14,322 nt of DNA from an uncultured Gemmatimonadota bacterium (GTDB lineage Bacteria > Gemmatimonadota > Gemmatimonadetes > Gemmatimonadales > Gemmatimonadaceae). The notes beneath the pieces are model-generated. The model was not told where the DNA came from and searched no databases. It saw only the letters and a list, made by a program, of their open reading frames with translations. Every line of letters begins with the position of its first letter. The first letter of the stretch is position 1. A program made the translations under genes and the position numbers. The DNA lies in assembly GCA_946479015.1 (NCBI GenBank), contig CAMLEQ010000045.1:1-14322 (forward strand), given 5' to 3'. Shown in pieces: positions 1 to 6,796 of the stretch.

Positions 1-211
1 TCATCTCCAACTGGCCGCGGTTGTAGCTCTGCCGGTGCAGCTTCTTCAACTCGGCACTGGCGCCGTTATTGTTGTTGTTATTGTTGTTGTTGCCGACCGC
101 GGAGTGCGCCGGGTAATGCGTCAGCCCGTGCGGCAGCTCGAAGGTGGAAGCGCTCGTGTCCGCCTGACCGTTCAAGCGGACCTTGCGAAGGTTTCCCTGC
201 GTGGCTGGCAT
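1..211 (-). CDS. 5' end of an unrecognised protein with an N-terminal poly-Asn tract (partial)
   Basis: An open frame starts with ATG at 211 and stays open to the left edge, so only the first 70 residues are visible. A GGAG Shine-Dalgarno sequence at 218-221 lies 6 bases before the ATG, which fixes the start and makes this a real gene rather than a chance frame. The protein begins MPATQGNLRKVRLNG, continues through an FELPHGLTHYPAHSAVG segment, then has nine consecutive Asn (residues 41-49) and a charged, probably helical stretch ending HRQSYNRGQLEM at the edge. No signal peptide or membrane helix is seen. I do not recognise the family. It diverges from the APH(6)-like gene, so both promoters should lie in 212-306. 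Confidence is good that it is coding; the function is unknown. Confidence 0.65.
   Translation of the reverse strand, partial: MPATQGNLRKVRLNGQADTSASTFELPHGLTHYPAHSAVGNNNNNNNNNGASAELKKLHRQSYNRGQLEM
65..91. repeat. Trinucleotide (GTT/ATT) microsatellite, nine units
   Basis: Nine uninterrupted triplets (seven GTT, two ATT on the plus strand) read as AAC/AAT on the minus strand and encode Asn41-Asn49 of the gene at the left edge. It is a sharply AT-rich island in DNA that is otherwise mostly G and C. The unit is three bases, so length changes would add or remove Asn without shifting the frame. Confidence 0.85.
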
Positions 212-306
212 CGCGTTCTCCGTGTGATCTTCGGGAAGCCGGCATCCAGGCGCGGCCGCCGGCGGCTCTCGCCAGGAAGATACGCCACTTCACCCCCGAG
301 GGCACT

Positions 307-1143
307 CTGACTCCACTCGACAGGCGCCGGTGGTACGCGAGTCGCTGGGGCGTGAGCATCGACAGCGCCGCCGAGACCCCGGGTGCGCTCATCGCGTACG
401 GACGCCGTGGCGCGGCCGCGGTCGTCCTGAAGGTCTGCAAGCGAATGGGCGACGAGTGGCACAGCGGCGACGTTCTGCGCGCGTTCGGCGACCGTGGGGT
501 CGTCCGCGTTCTGGAGCGCGCGGAGGGTGCGCTGCTCCTCGAGCGGCTCACCCCGGGATGCTCGCTCGTCGAGATGGTGCAGCGTGGCGACGACGATGCG
601 GCGACGGAGATTCTGGCCGGGGTCGTTCAGGCGATGTCCCCTGGAGAGGCGCCGAGGCGCGCTTCGACCGTGGAGGACTGGGGGCGCGGGTTCGACCGCT
701 ATCTCGCGACTGGCGACCGGCGGATTCCGCGGCCGCTCGTCGAGACCGCGCGACGGACCTACGCGGAGCTCGCGCGCTCGCAGACGAGCCGGCGCCTGCT
801 GCACGGCGACCTTCAGCACTCGAACGTCCTGTTCGATCAGCGCCGGGGGTGGGTCGCGATCGATCCGAAGGGGGTGGTCGGCGAGGCCGAGTACGAGTTG
901 GGCGCCGCGCTCCGGAATCCGAGGGAGGCCCCGGCATTGTTCACCGATCCGGCGGTCATCGAGCGGCGCGTCCGCCGGTTCGTCGCCTCGTTGGGCGTGG
1001 ATCGCACGCGCGTGGTGGGCTGGGCGTTCTCCCAAGCGGTACTCTCCGTGATCTGGGACGTCGAGGACGGCGTACCAGTCGACGCATCACACCCCTGTCT
1101 CGCGCTCGCCGGCGTCCTTCGGGCGATGCTTCCGGTGAGATAG
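307..1143 (+). CDS. APH(6)-family aminoglycoside/hydroxyurea phosphotransferase
   Basis: Predicted cytosolic ATP-dependent small-molecule kinase of the APH(6)/hydroxyurea-resistance family, whose founder StrB phosphorylates streptomycin. Visible signatures are the catalytic loop HGDLQHSN (His166, Asp168, Asn173, counted from position 307) and the metal-binding segment IDPKGVVGEAEYELG (Asp186), which is typical of this family. The lid region before them (VVRVLERAEGALLLERL) also fits. Start choice: the first canonical start in frame is GTG at 352, but it has no usable ribosome site and falls inside the conserved N-terminal RWGVSID segment. CTG at 307 would give (M)TPLDRRRWYASRWGV, has GAGGG at 298-302 four bases upstream, and yields 278 residues, close to the length of StrB as I recall it. 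No ATG, GTG or TTG exists in frame further up to about 140. It converges on the membrane protein gene 22 bp downstream. Family assignment is confident; streptomycin as substrate is inference. Confidence 0.85.
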   Translation: MTPLDRRRWYASRWGVSIDSAAETPGALIAYGRRGAAAVVLKVCKRMGDEWHSGDVLRAFGDRGVVRVLERAEGALLLERLTPGCSLVEMVQRGDDDAATEILAGVVQAMSPGEAPRRASTVEDWGRGFDRYLATGDRRIPRPLVETARRTYAELARSQTSRRLLHGDLQHSNVLFDQRRGWVAIDPKGVVGEAEYELGAALRNPREAPALFTDPAVIERRVRRFVASLGVDRTRVVGWAFSQAVLSVIWDVEDGVPVDASHPCLALAGVLRAMLPVR

Positions 1144-1163
1144 GCGGGCGTCCGTCACGCCGC
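1144..1163. terminator. Possible bidirectional terminator hairpin
   Basis: GGCGT (1147-1151) and ACGCC (1157-1161) form a perfect 5-bp stem around CCGTC. Allowing one bulged G extends the stem to 7 bp (1144-1163). It fills the 22-bp gap between two convergent genes, where a shared terminator is expected. There is no T-tract on either strand, so this is only a candidate. Confidence 0.3.
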
Positions 1164-1165
1164 GT

Positions 1166-1831
1166 TCAGCGCAAGTGGGTGAACAGCAGGACGACGTAGG
1201 TGAGGAACAGCGCCGCGCCGACCGCGGCGATCGTCTCGTGGTACCACTTCCGGCGGGTGACCGCGGCGCCGAGGAGCAGGGCCAGGAACACCACCTGGAA
1301 CCCGCGATCGAGGTCGAGCGGGAGCCGGCCGTCGATCACCAGCGGCCGCAACAGACTCGACACGAGCAGCCCCGCGGCGGCCCCGAAGAACCAGCGTGTC
1401 TGCGCGTAGTAGTGGGCGCGGAAGTCGAGCACGCGCTCGCCCGCCGTCGCGCGCTCCCCTCGGGCGGCCGACGCGGGCTCTCCGCCGGATGCGGCGGCGC
1501 CGGACAGGTCGCTTCGCGCGATGGTCTCCGCCACGTCGGGGAGCGCCAGCGCCGCCATCAGATAGAGGCAGGTCGGCGTCAGCAGCACGACGAGGAACTC
1601 GAGGTACGTCCACCCTCGGTGGTCTCGCAGGTCGAACATCGCCCACCACGCCTGCACGTGCATGAGCAGCAGCAGCACGGTCCACAGCGGCACCGGCCAG
1701 TACAGGCGCACGCGCACCAGCGCGCGCGCCTGGACCAGGCGCCCGACGGCGGTGAGGAGCTGCGTCAGCCCGAGCCCGAGGATGATCGAAACGAGGACGG
1801 TGAGGTACTGGAACTCGTCGGTGGATTTCAC
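1166..1831 (-). CDS. Integral membrane protein of unknown function, about six helices
   Basis: Predicted inner-membrane protein of 221 residues if started at GTG 1831, which gives (M)KSTDEFQYLTVLVSIILG. Hydrophobic helices lie at roughly residues 8-28, 46-66, 77-97 and 145-165, with two more near the C-terminus (the last ends in LLFTHLR). An Ala/Gly/Glu-rich loop separates helices 3 and 4. A TTG at 1903 would add 24 residues rich in Pro and Ala that look non-native. GTG 1831 puts a charged N-terminus straight before helix 1 and is preferred, although neither start has a clear Shine-Dalgarno. The early ILGLGLTQLL motif recalls small hypothetical membrane proteins in which a similar first helix recurs. 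No catalytic motif or transport signature is visible and I cannot assign a function. It converges with the APH(6)-like gene and lies downstream of the broken efflux gene on the same strand. Confidence 0.7.
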   Translation of the reverse strand: MKSTDEFQYLTVLVSIILGLGLTQLLTAVGRLVQARALVRVRLYWPVPLWTVLLLLMHVQAWWAMFDLRDHRGWTYLEFLVVLLTPTCLYLMAALALPDVAETIARSDLSGAAASGGEPASAARGERATAGERVLDFRAHYYAQTRWFFGAAAGLLVSSLLRPLVIDGRLPLDLDRGFQVVFLALLLGAAVTRRKWYHETIAAVGAALFLTYVVLLFTHLR

Positions 1832-2045
1832 GGCGCGCGTCGGAGGGATCGAGAGTCGTGCGGGATCGGCGCCGGGCACGGCGCCCGGTGGCGTATTGAC
1901 CAAGTTCGCCGCTCGTGACGACGAACGGCACCCTCGAACCGTATCGGAGGCTCATGCGCGTCATTCATTCCGTGACGGGAGCGGTGGCGCCGCGTCACCG
2001 GCCATCGCCGCGTGCCGCGCGTGCCGACTCCGCGGCGCGGGCGCG

Positions 2046-2555
2046 TCAGTGAACCATGTGCCGGCGGGTCCCCGGAGCCGGACGCCCGTCGCGCTCGGCG
2101 CCCTGGAAGGTGGTGACCAGGATCGCCAGCGCGGCGGGCGATGCGAGCGCGGCCCCGAGCCCCTGCGCCGCGCGGGCGGCGATGAGCGCGGCGCCGCTCG
2201 GCGCGAGCCCGGACGCGAGCGAAGCGAGCGTGAAGAGCGCGACCCCGGCGATGAACGTGCGCCGGCGCCCGGCGGCATCCGCCAGCCGGCCGCCGAGCAG
2301 CATGAAGCCACCGAAGGCGAGCGTGTACGCGGTGACCACCCACGTGAGGGCGGCGCGGCCGAGGGCGAGGTCGGTTTCGATGGAGGGGAGCGCGACGTTC
2401 ACGACGGTGGCGTCGAGGATGACCATGAACTGCGCCAGCCCGATGACGGCGAGCGTCCACCAGCGGCGGCCGTGGAGGGATGGAGCCGGCGGACGCCGGA
2501 GCCGGGTCGGGACCGGCATCGCGTCGGCGGCAGAGGTTCGCGTGGTTGTTCGCAT
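2046..2555 (-). pseudogene. 3'-truncated MFS drug transporter (DHA2, EmrB/QacA-like), N-terminal third only
   Basis: The 169-residue frame carries the first four helices of a 14-helix DHA2-family multidrug:H+ antiporter. Helix 1 has the family signature LDATVVNVALPSI. Motif A follows helix 2 as GGRLADAAGRRRTF, then helix 3 (GVALFTLASLASGL) and helix 4 (ARAAQGLGAALASPAALAIL). Full-length members have about 450-500 residues. After TTFQGAERD, where relatives continue into helix 5, the sequence changes to GRPAPGTRRHMVH and stops. None of the three minus-strand frames between 1832 and 2046 restores transporter sequence, so the break is a 3' deletion or rearrangement near 2075, not a simple frameshift. 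The 5' end looks intact: ATG 2555, with GAGGAG ten bases upstream and a well-formed operator beyond. Four helices should not make a working pump. Loss in the living genome versus assembly error cannot be told from here. Confidence 0.75.
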
Positions 2556-2590
2556 GACACCGATGCTCCTCGATCGGGGTGACGAGCGTT

Positions 2591-2628
2591 ATTGGTAGAA
2601 TGACCAATGCACCTGGTACTACTACCAA
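2591..2628. promoter_or_regulatory. Double palindromic operator upstream of the truncated efflux gene
   Basis: Two perfect dyads lie side by side: ATTGGT-N6-ACCAAT (2591-2608) and TGGTA-N4-TACCA (2614-2627). Their centres (2599.5 and 2620.5) are 21 bp apart, two turns of B-DNA, so two dimers would sit on the same face. The outer arms also pair as TTGGTAG (2592-2598) with CTACCAA (2622-2628). The block starts 36 bp upstream of ATG 2555, where the promoter of the MFS gene should be, and is AT-richer than its surroundings. This is the usual arrangement for a TetR- or MarR-type repressor of an efflux pump. The regulator gene is not in the window. Confidence 0.6.
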
Positions 2629-2762
2629 CTCCCTGCGGGCCGCACGAGTTTCCGCCGCCTCCCCCGCCATCCTCCCGGCGAGCAAGCGCCGGGCTGAGCT
2701 GGTACGTCGGCGCGGCGAGGACTGGCGGAAGCGCTCGGGATCGTGTCGCTTCAACCATGGGC

Positions 2763-2780
2763 CGGACCGGCTACGGTCCG
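2763..2780. promoter_or_regulatory. Perfect 7-bp inverted repeat before the DUF6544-type gene
   Basis: CGGACCG (2763-2769), loop GCTA, CGGTCCG (2774-2780). This hairpin or operator-like dyad ends 38 bp before ATG 2819, so it could be in the promoter or the leader of that gene. It lacks a T-tract, which argues against a terminator. The role is unknown. The rest of the 2629-2818 stretch shows no gene remnant that I recognise on either strand. Confidence 0.4.
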
Positions 2781-2818
2781 AGCTCGGCGAGGCTCACCGC
2801 GATCGTCGCCTCCGGGCG

Positions 2819-3751
2819 ATGATCGGATCGCGGAGGTGGCTCACGAGGACTGCAGCAGCGCTGGGCGGCGCGGCCGTCGCGACGGGCGCCGCGATCACCA
2901 CGGCGCTCACCATCGCGACGCGACGCTGGCATCGCGACACGGCGCGCGCGGTGGCGCGCCTGCACGCGGAGTCGGACGACGCGGCGAACCGGAAGGGCTC
3001 CCGTGGCCAGGGCGCCGACATCATCGAGCGCCTCGCGGACGCGCCCGAGCCGGTGCGCCGCTACTTCGCCTTCGCGCTCGCGCCCGGGCAGCGTGCGGTT
3101 CGCCGCGCGCGCCTGGAGCACGTGGGCGAGATCGCGCTCCGACCGGGTGACTGGAAGCCGTTCACCTCCGTGCAATACGTGAGCGCGGACCCGCCGGGAT
3201 TCGTGTGGGACGCGCGACTCCCGATGGCACCGCTCCCGATCGCCGTACGGGTGCGCGACGGCTACATGCGCGGCGTCGGGTCCACGCGCGCCGCCATCGG
3301 CGCGCTCCTGTCCGTGGGCGCGCAGGAGGGGACGCCCGAGGTCGCGGCGAGCGCACTGTGGCGCTGGCTGGCGGAGGGCGTGTGGCTCCCCACCGCGCTC
3401 CTGCCGAGCGAACGGCTGACGTGGACGGCGGTCGACGACGACACCGCCCGAGCGACGCTGCGCGACCGCGGGACGACGGTGGAGGCCGACTTCCATTTCG
3501 GCCCCGAGGGCGAGGTGGAGCGCGTTTCGGGCACGCGCTACCGCGCGGTGGGAGACCGGCAGGTCCTCACCCCCACCGAGGGGTGGCACCGTGCATGGGC
3601 GCGGATCGAAGGGATGATGATCCCCACCGAGGGGAAGGTCGCATGGATCCTCCCCGAAGGTCCGCACGTCTACTGGCGCGCGCGTCTCACGCGGGCGACC
3701 TACGAGCATGCGTCGCCCTGGACGGCGCTGACGAGCGCCACCGGCGCGTGA
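2819..3751 (+). CDS. DUF6544/DUF6920-type protein with N-terminal membrane anchor
   Basis: A 310-residue protein. The N-terminus (MIGSRRWLTRT, then an Ala/Gly/Thr-rich hydrophobic stretch to about residue 32, then RRW) looks like a signal anchor or uncleaved signal, placing the rest outside the cytoplasm or on the membrane. The body matches my recollection of the DUF6544 group: PVRRYFAFAL, a GEIALRPGDWKPFTSVQY strand region, PPGFVWDARLPMAPLPI, YMRGVGS, WLAEGVWLPTALLPS, and a C-terminal GMMIPTEGKVAWILPEGPHVYWR. Relatives are often found near regulators or as solitary membrane-associated proteins; no reaction is established that I know of. The open frame runs up to 2579, but its first 80 codons overlap the operator region and do not resemble the family, so ATG 2819 is chosen despite a weak ribosome site. 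A 233-bp gap separates it from the signalling genes, so co-transcription is uncertain. Confidence 0.75.
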   Translation: MIGSRRWLTRTAAALGGAAVATGAAITTALTIATRRWHRDTARAVARLHAESDDAANRKGSRGQGADIIERLADAPEPVRRYFAFALAPGQRAVRRARLEHVGEIALRPGDWKPFTSVQYVSADPPGFVWDARLPMAPLPIAVRVRDGYMRGVGSTRAAIGALLSVGAQEGTPEVAASALWRWLAEGVWLPTALLPSERLTWTAVDDDTARATLRDRGTTVEADFHFGPEGEVERVSGTRYRAVGDRQVLTPTEGWHRAWARIEGMMIPTEGKVAWILPEGPHVYWRARLTRATYEHASPWTALTSATGA

Positions 3752-3768
3752 TGGAGCCGAGCGAAGCG

Positions 3769-3785
3769 CGGGCGGGCATCGCCCG
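3769..3785. terminator. GC hairpin after the DUF6544-type gene
   Basis: CGGGCG (3769-3774), loop GGCAT, CGCCCG (3780-3785): a perfect 6-bp stem starting 18 bp after the stop codon. The position suits a terminator isolating this gene from the kinase operon. No T-tract follows, so it is tentative. The remaining 3786-3984 stretch holds a weak -10-like TAACAT at 3811-3816 and otherwise nothing I can call. Confidence 0.3.
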
Positions 3786-3984
3786 ACTGGCGCGCCGGAG
3801 ACGCATCGTGTAACATGGCCCCCTGCAGGTTCCCACCGCCCGACGGCGACCAGCCACGGCCCTCCCCGCACGCCGAGCACCGGCGCGCCGCCAGCCCGCC
3901 TGCAGTGAACGTCCAGCCGCATGCCTGGCGCGCGCGATGCGTACGCCGTCGAGCGATCATCGGTCACCGGCCGCAGGGGGGACC

Positions 3985-6342
3985 ATGGACGGCACTGGAG
4001 AGCTGGTGGAGCAGCGGGCGCTCTTCGAGGCCGTGCTGCAGCAGATGCCCAGCGCGGTGGTCATCGCCGAGGCGCCGTCCGGGCGGCTCCTTCTCGCCAA
4101 CGACCAGGTCGAGCGCTTCCTGCGCTACCCATTCCGGCCGTCGACCACGATCGAGGAGTACACCGACTACGCGGGCTACCATCCCGACGGACGCCAGCTC
4201 CGCCCCGAGGAGTGGCCGCTCGCGCGCGCGATCAAGAACGGCGAGGTGGTCACCGACGAGGAGATCCGGATGCTGCGCGGCGACGGCACGCTCGGCGTCG
4301 GGCTCTTCAGCGCCGCCCCGGTGCGTGACCGCGCGGGGCGCATCGTGGCCGGCGTCGTCGCCTGGTCCGACGTCACCGAGCGGAAGCGCGCGGAGGAAGC
4401 GCTGCGCGAGACGCGATCCCGGCTGCAGCACCTGCTCGCCGCGAGCCCGGCGGTGCTCTACGCGCTCGGCGTCACGCGGGCGGAGGTCACCCCGGTCTGG
4501 GTCGGCGACAACATCACGCGCGTGATGGGCTATCGCGTCGACGAAGCGGTGACCCCCGAATGGTGGAGCACGCACCTGCACCCCGAGGATCGCGCGAGCG
4601 CGTACGCCACCCACGCCCTGTTGCTGGCCGAGGGGGAGGCCGCGAGCGAATACCGCTTCCGGCACAAGGACGGAAGCTACCGCTGGATCCGCGACGAGCT
4701 GCGCCTCACACAGGGGGCGCACGATGATGCGCTGGAGGCCGTCGGCGCCTGGCTGGACATCACCGAGCGGAAGCAGGCGGAAGAAGCGCTCGCGGAGAAG
4801 AGTCGCGAGCTCGAGGCGGCGAGCAACGCCAAGTCGCAGTTCCTCGCCAACGTGAGCCACGAGCTCCGCACGCCGCTGAACGCCATCCTGAGCTACAGCC
4901 AGCTCCTGTTGGAGGAGCTGGAGGAGCTCGGGCAGCACGGCTTCATCGCCGATGTCCGGAAGATCCACACCGCCGGAGCGCACCTGCTCGAGTTGATCAA
5001 CGACATCCTCGATCTCTCCAAGATCGAGGCCGGCAGGATGGACCTCTACCTGGAGACGTTCGACGTGGCGGCGCTCGTCGGGGATGTGGTGGCGCTGGTC
5101 CAGCCGCTGGTCGCACACAAGGACAACACCCTGAGCGTCCGCTGCGCCGACGGGATCGGCGCGATGCGCGCGGACGTGACGAAGGTGCGGCAGGCGCTGT
5201 TCAATCTCCTGAGCAACGCCACCAAATTCACCGAGCGCGGCACGGTATCGCTGACGGTGAGCCGGGGGCCCGTCGGCGGCGTCGAGTCCGTCACTTTCGC
5301 CGTGGCCGACAGTGGGATCGGCATGAGCCCCGAGCAGATGGGCAGGCTGTTCCAGGCGTTCGCCCAGGCCGACTCGTCGACCACCCGCAAGTACGGCGGG
5401 ACCGGTCTCGGACTGGCGATCAGCCGGCACTTCTGTCGGATGATGGGCGGAGACATCACGGTCGAGAGCGAGGTCGGGAAGGGTTCCACCTTCACCATCC
5501 GGCTCCCCGCCGAAGTGGCCGCCCCGGCGACGTCACGCGAGGCGGTCCCGATGCCGACGGCGGCTCCACAGCCCGATGGCGCCCCCACGCTGCTCGTGAT
5601 CGACGACGACGCGACCGCCCGCGAGCTGATGCTGCGCTTCCTCGCGACGGAGGGCTTCCGCATCGCGACCGCGTCGAGCGGCGCGGATGGCCTGCGGCTG
5701 GCGAAGGAGCTGCACCCCGACGCGATCACGCTCGACGTGCTCATGCCGGGGATGGATGGCTGGGCGGTGCTCTCCGCGCTGAAGGCGGACCCCGAGCTCG
5801 CGGACATCCCGGTGATCATGCTGACGATCCTCGAAGAGAAGAGCGTGGCGTATTCGCTGGGCGCCTCGGAGTACCTCACGAAGCCGATCGACCGCGGCCG
5901 CCTGGCCGCGGTGCTCGAGCGGCATCGCCCCGAGCACCGGGATCGATCCATCTTGGTGGTCGAGGACGATCCGGCGACGCGCGACGCACTGCGGCGCGTG
6001 CTCGTGCCGGAAGGGTGGGCCGTCGATGAGGCCGAGAACGGCCACGTCGGGCTGGCGTGCGTCGAGAAGCGTCGACCGGAGTTGATCCTGCTCGACCTCA
6101 TGATGCCGGAGATGGACGGGTTCGCATTTCTCACCGAGCTGCGTCGGCACGAGAAGTGGCGGAGCATTCCGGTCGTGGTCATCACCGCCAAGGATCTCAC
6201 GGCGGATGACCATCGGCGCCTGAACGGCTATGTCGCCGCCATCGTCCAGAAATCCGCGTACAGCCGCGAGGAGCTGCTGGCCGAGGTTCGCGATCTGCTG
6301 GCGACGTCGGTCCATCGGCCCGCCACACACCGGCAGGCGTAG
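3985..6342 (+). CDS. Hybrid histidine kinase PAS-PAS-HisKA-HATPase-REC-REC
   Basis: Cytosolic sensor kinase of 785 residues with no membrane segment. Order: PAS 1 (about 8-135, ending in a [14 protein letters not shown] linker), PAS 2 (about 140-265, with HPEDR and [11 protein letters not shown]), HisKA with phospho-acceptor His292 in [13 protein letters not shown], and HATPase with N-box Asn411 ([11 protein letters not shown]), G1 Asp442 (ADSGIGM) and G2 near Gly472 (GTGLGLAIS). Receiver 1 has Asp584 ([12 protein letters not shown]) and Lys633; receiver 2 has Asp704 ([12 protein letters not shown]) and Lys756 in VQKSAYS, where the usual Lys-Pro is absent, as in a known receiver subgroup. All catalytic residues are present, so it should autophosphorylate and pass phosphate to its own receivers. 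ATG 3985 has AGGGGGG three bases upstream; ATG 3937 lacks a ribosome site. The signal is unknown; the PAS domains suggest an internal ligand, redox or energy cue. It is first in a run of four same-strand genes and is followed in frame by a lone receiver. Confidence 0.92.
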   Translation: MDGTGELVEQRALFEAVLQQMPSAVVIAEAPSGRLLLANDQVERFLRYPFRPSTTIEEYTDYAGYHPDGRQLRPEEWPLARAIKNGEVVTDEEIRMLRGDGTLGVGLFSAAPVRDRAGRIVAGVVAWSDVTERKRAEEALRETRSRLQHLLAASPAVLYALGVTRAEVTPVWVGDNITRVMGYRVDEAVTPEWWSTHLHPEDRASAYATHALLLAEGEAASEYRFRHKDGSYRWIRDELRLTQGAHDDALEAVGAWLDITERKQAEEALAEKSRELEAASNAKSQFLANVSHELRTPLNAILSYSQLLLEELEELGQHGFIADVRKIHTAGAHLLELINDILDLSKIEAGRMDLYLETFDVAALVGDVVALVQPLVAHKDNTLSVRCADGIGAMRADVTKVRQALFNLLSNATKFTERGTVSLTVSRGPVGGVESVTFAVADSGIGMSPEQMGRLFQAFAQADSSTTRKYGGTGLGLAISRHFCRMMGGDITVESEVGKGSTFTIRLPAEVAAPATSREAVPMPTAAPQPDGAPTLLVIDDDATARELMLRFLATEGFRIATASSGADGLRLAKELHPDAITLDVLMPGMDGWAVLSALKADPELADIPVIMLTILEEKSVAYSLGASEYLTKPIDRGRLAAVLERHRPEHRDRSILVVEDDPATRDALRRVLVPEGWAVDEAENGHVGLACVEKRRPELILLDLMMPEMDGFAFLTELRRHEKWRSIPVVVITAKDLTADDHRRLNGYVAAIVQKSAYSREELLAEVRDLLATSVHRPATHRQA

Positions 6343-6381
6343 GGGCGCGGGCCGCACCGCGAGTGCCCGCGGGAGGGTGCA

Positions 6382-6753
6382 CTGTCGAGAATCCTGCTGG
6401 TCGAGGACGACGAGATGAACCGCGACTCGTTGACACGCCTCCTGCGACGCCGGGGCTACGAGCTGGTGGTCGCGCACGACGGCGCGCAGGGGGTGGCGAT
6501 GGGCCGGTCGGAGACGCCCGATCTCATCCTGATGGACATGAGCCTGCCGGTGCTGGATGGCTGGGAGGCGACCCGACGGCTCAAGGCCGCGCCCGAGACA
6601 CAGGCGATCCCGATCATCGCCCTGACCGCGCACGCCATGTCGGCCGATCGCGACCGGGCGCTCGCGGCCGGCTGCGACGACTACGACAGCAAACCGATCG
6701 AGCTCGGGCGCCTCTTGCCGAAGATCGAAGCGCTGTTGAGGAAGGAGAGCTGA
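6382..6753 (+). CDS. Single-domain response regulator (CheY/DivK-like) with probable CTG start
   Basis: A 123-residue receiver domain without output domain. Starting from CTG 6382 it reads (M)SRILLVEDDEMNRDSL, with acidic residues Glu8, Asp9 and Asp10, phospho-acceptor Asp52 (LILMDMSLPVLDGW), switch Thr82 (ALTAHAM) and Lys104 (DSKPIE). All canonical residues are therefore present. The first canonical start, ATG 6415, would remove the first beta strand and the acidic pocket, so it cannot be the true start. GGAGGG at 6372-6377 lies four bases before CTG 6382. The gene is in the same frame as the hybrid kinase upstream, with only the TAG at 6340-6342 between them. Such lone receivers usually shuttle phosphate between a hybrid kinase and another His-bearing protein or act as phosphate sinks. 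Here the likely partners are the proteins encoded on either side. Confidence 0.88.
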   Translation: MSRILLVEDDEMNRDSLTRLLRRRGYELVVAHDGAQGVAMGRSETPDLILMDMSLPVLDGWEATRRLKAAPETQAIPIIALTAHAMSADRDRALAAGCDDYDSKPIELGRLLPKIEALLRKES

Positions 6754-6796
6754 CCCGCCCGCTCGAGTGGGTTCGCCGCACCCGGGAGATCAGTCC

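Noticed and set aside
1964..2006. Inverted repeat GTGACG ... CGTCAC downstream of the truncated transporter as a terminator or IS end
   Set aside because: The 15-base loop, short arms and lack of a T-tract or target duplication leave no support beyond chance in such GC-rich DNA.
2579..2818. An 80-residue N-terminal extension of the DUF6544-type protein, or a regulator gene in this gap
   Set aside because: The translation is low complexity, overlaps the operator, and no helix-turn-helix of a TetR or MarR protein appears in any frame.
3964..5430. A 488-codon minus-strand frame opposite the hybrid histidine kinase
   Set aside because: It lies entirely opposite intact PAS, HisKA and HATPase sequence, is compositionally biased and has no recognisable motif.
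6220..6290. Second receiver of the hybrid kinase judged inactive because Lys-Pro is replaced by Lys-Ser (QKSAYS)
   Set aside because: The Lys is present and the surrounding pattern (AKDLT, QK-AYSREEL) belongs to a receiver subgroup I know with this feature; the phospho-acceptor Asp and acidic pocket are intact.
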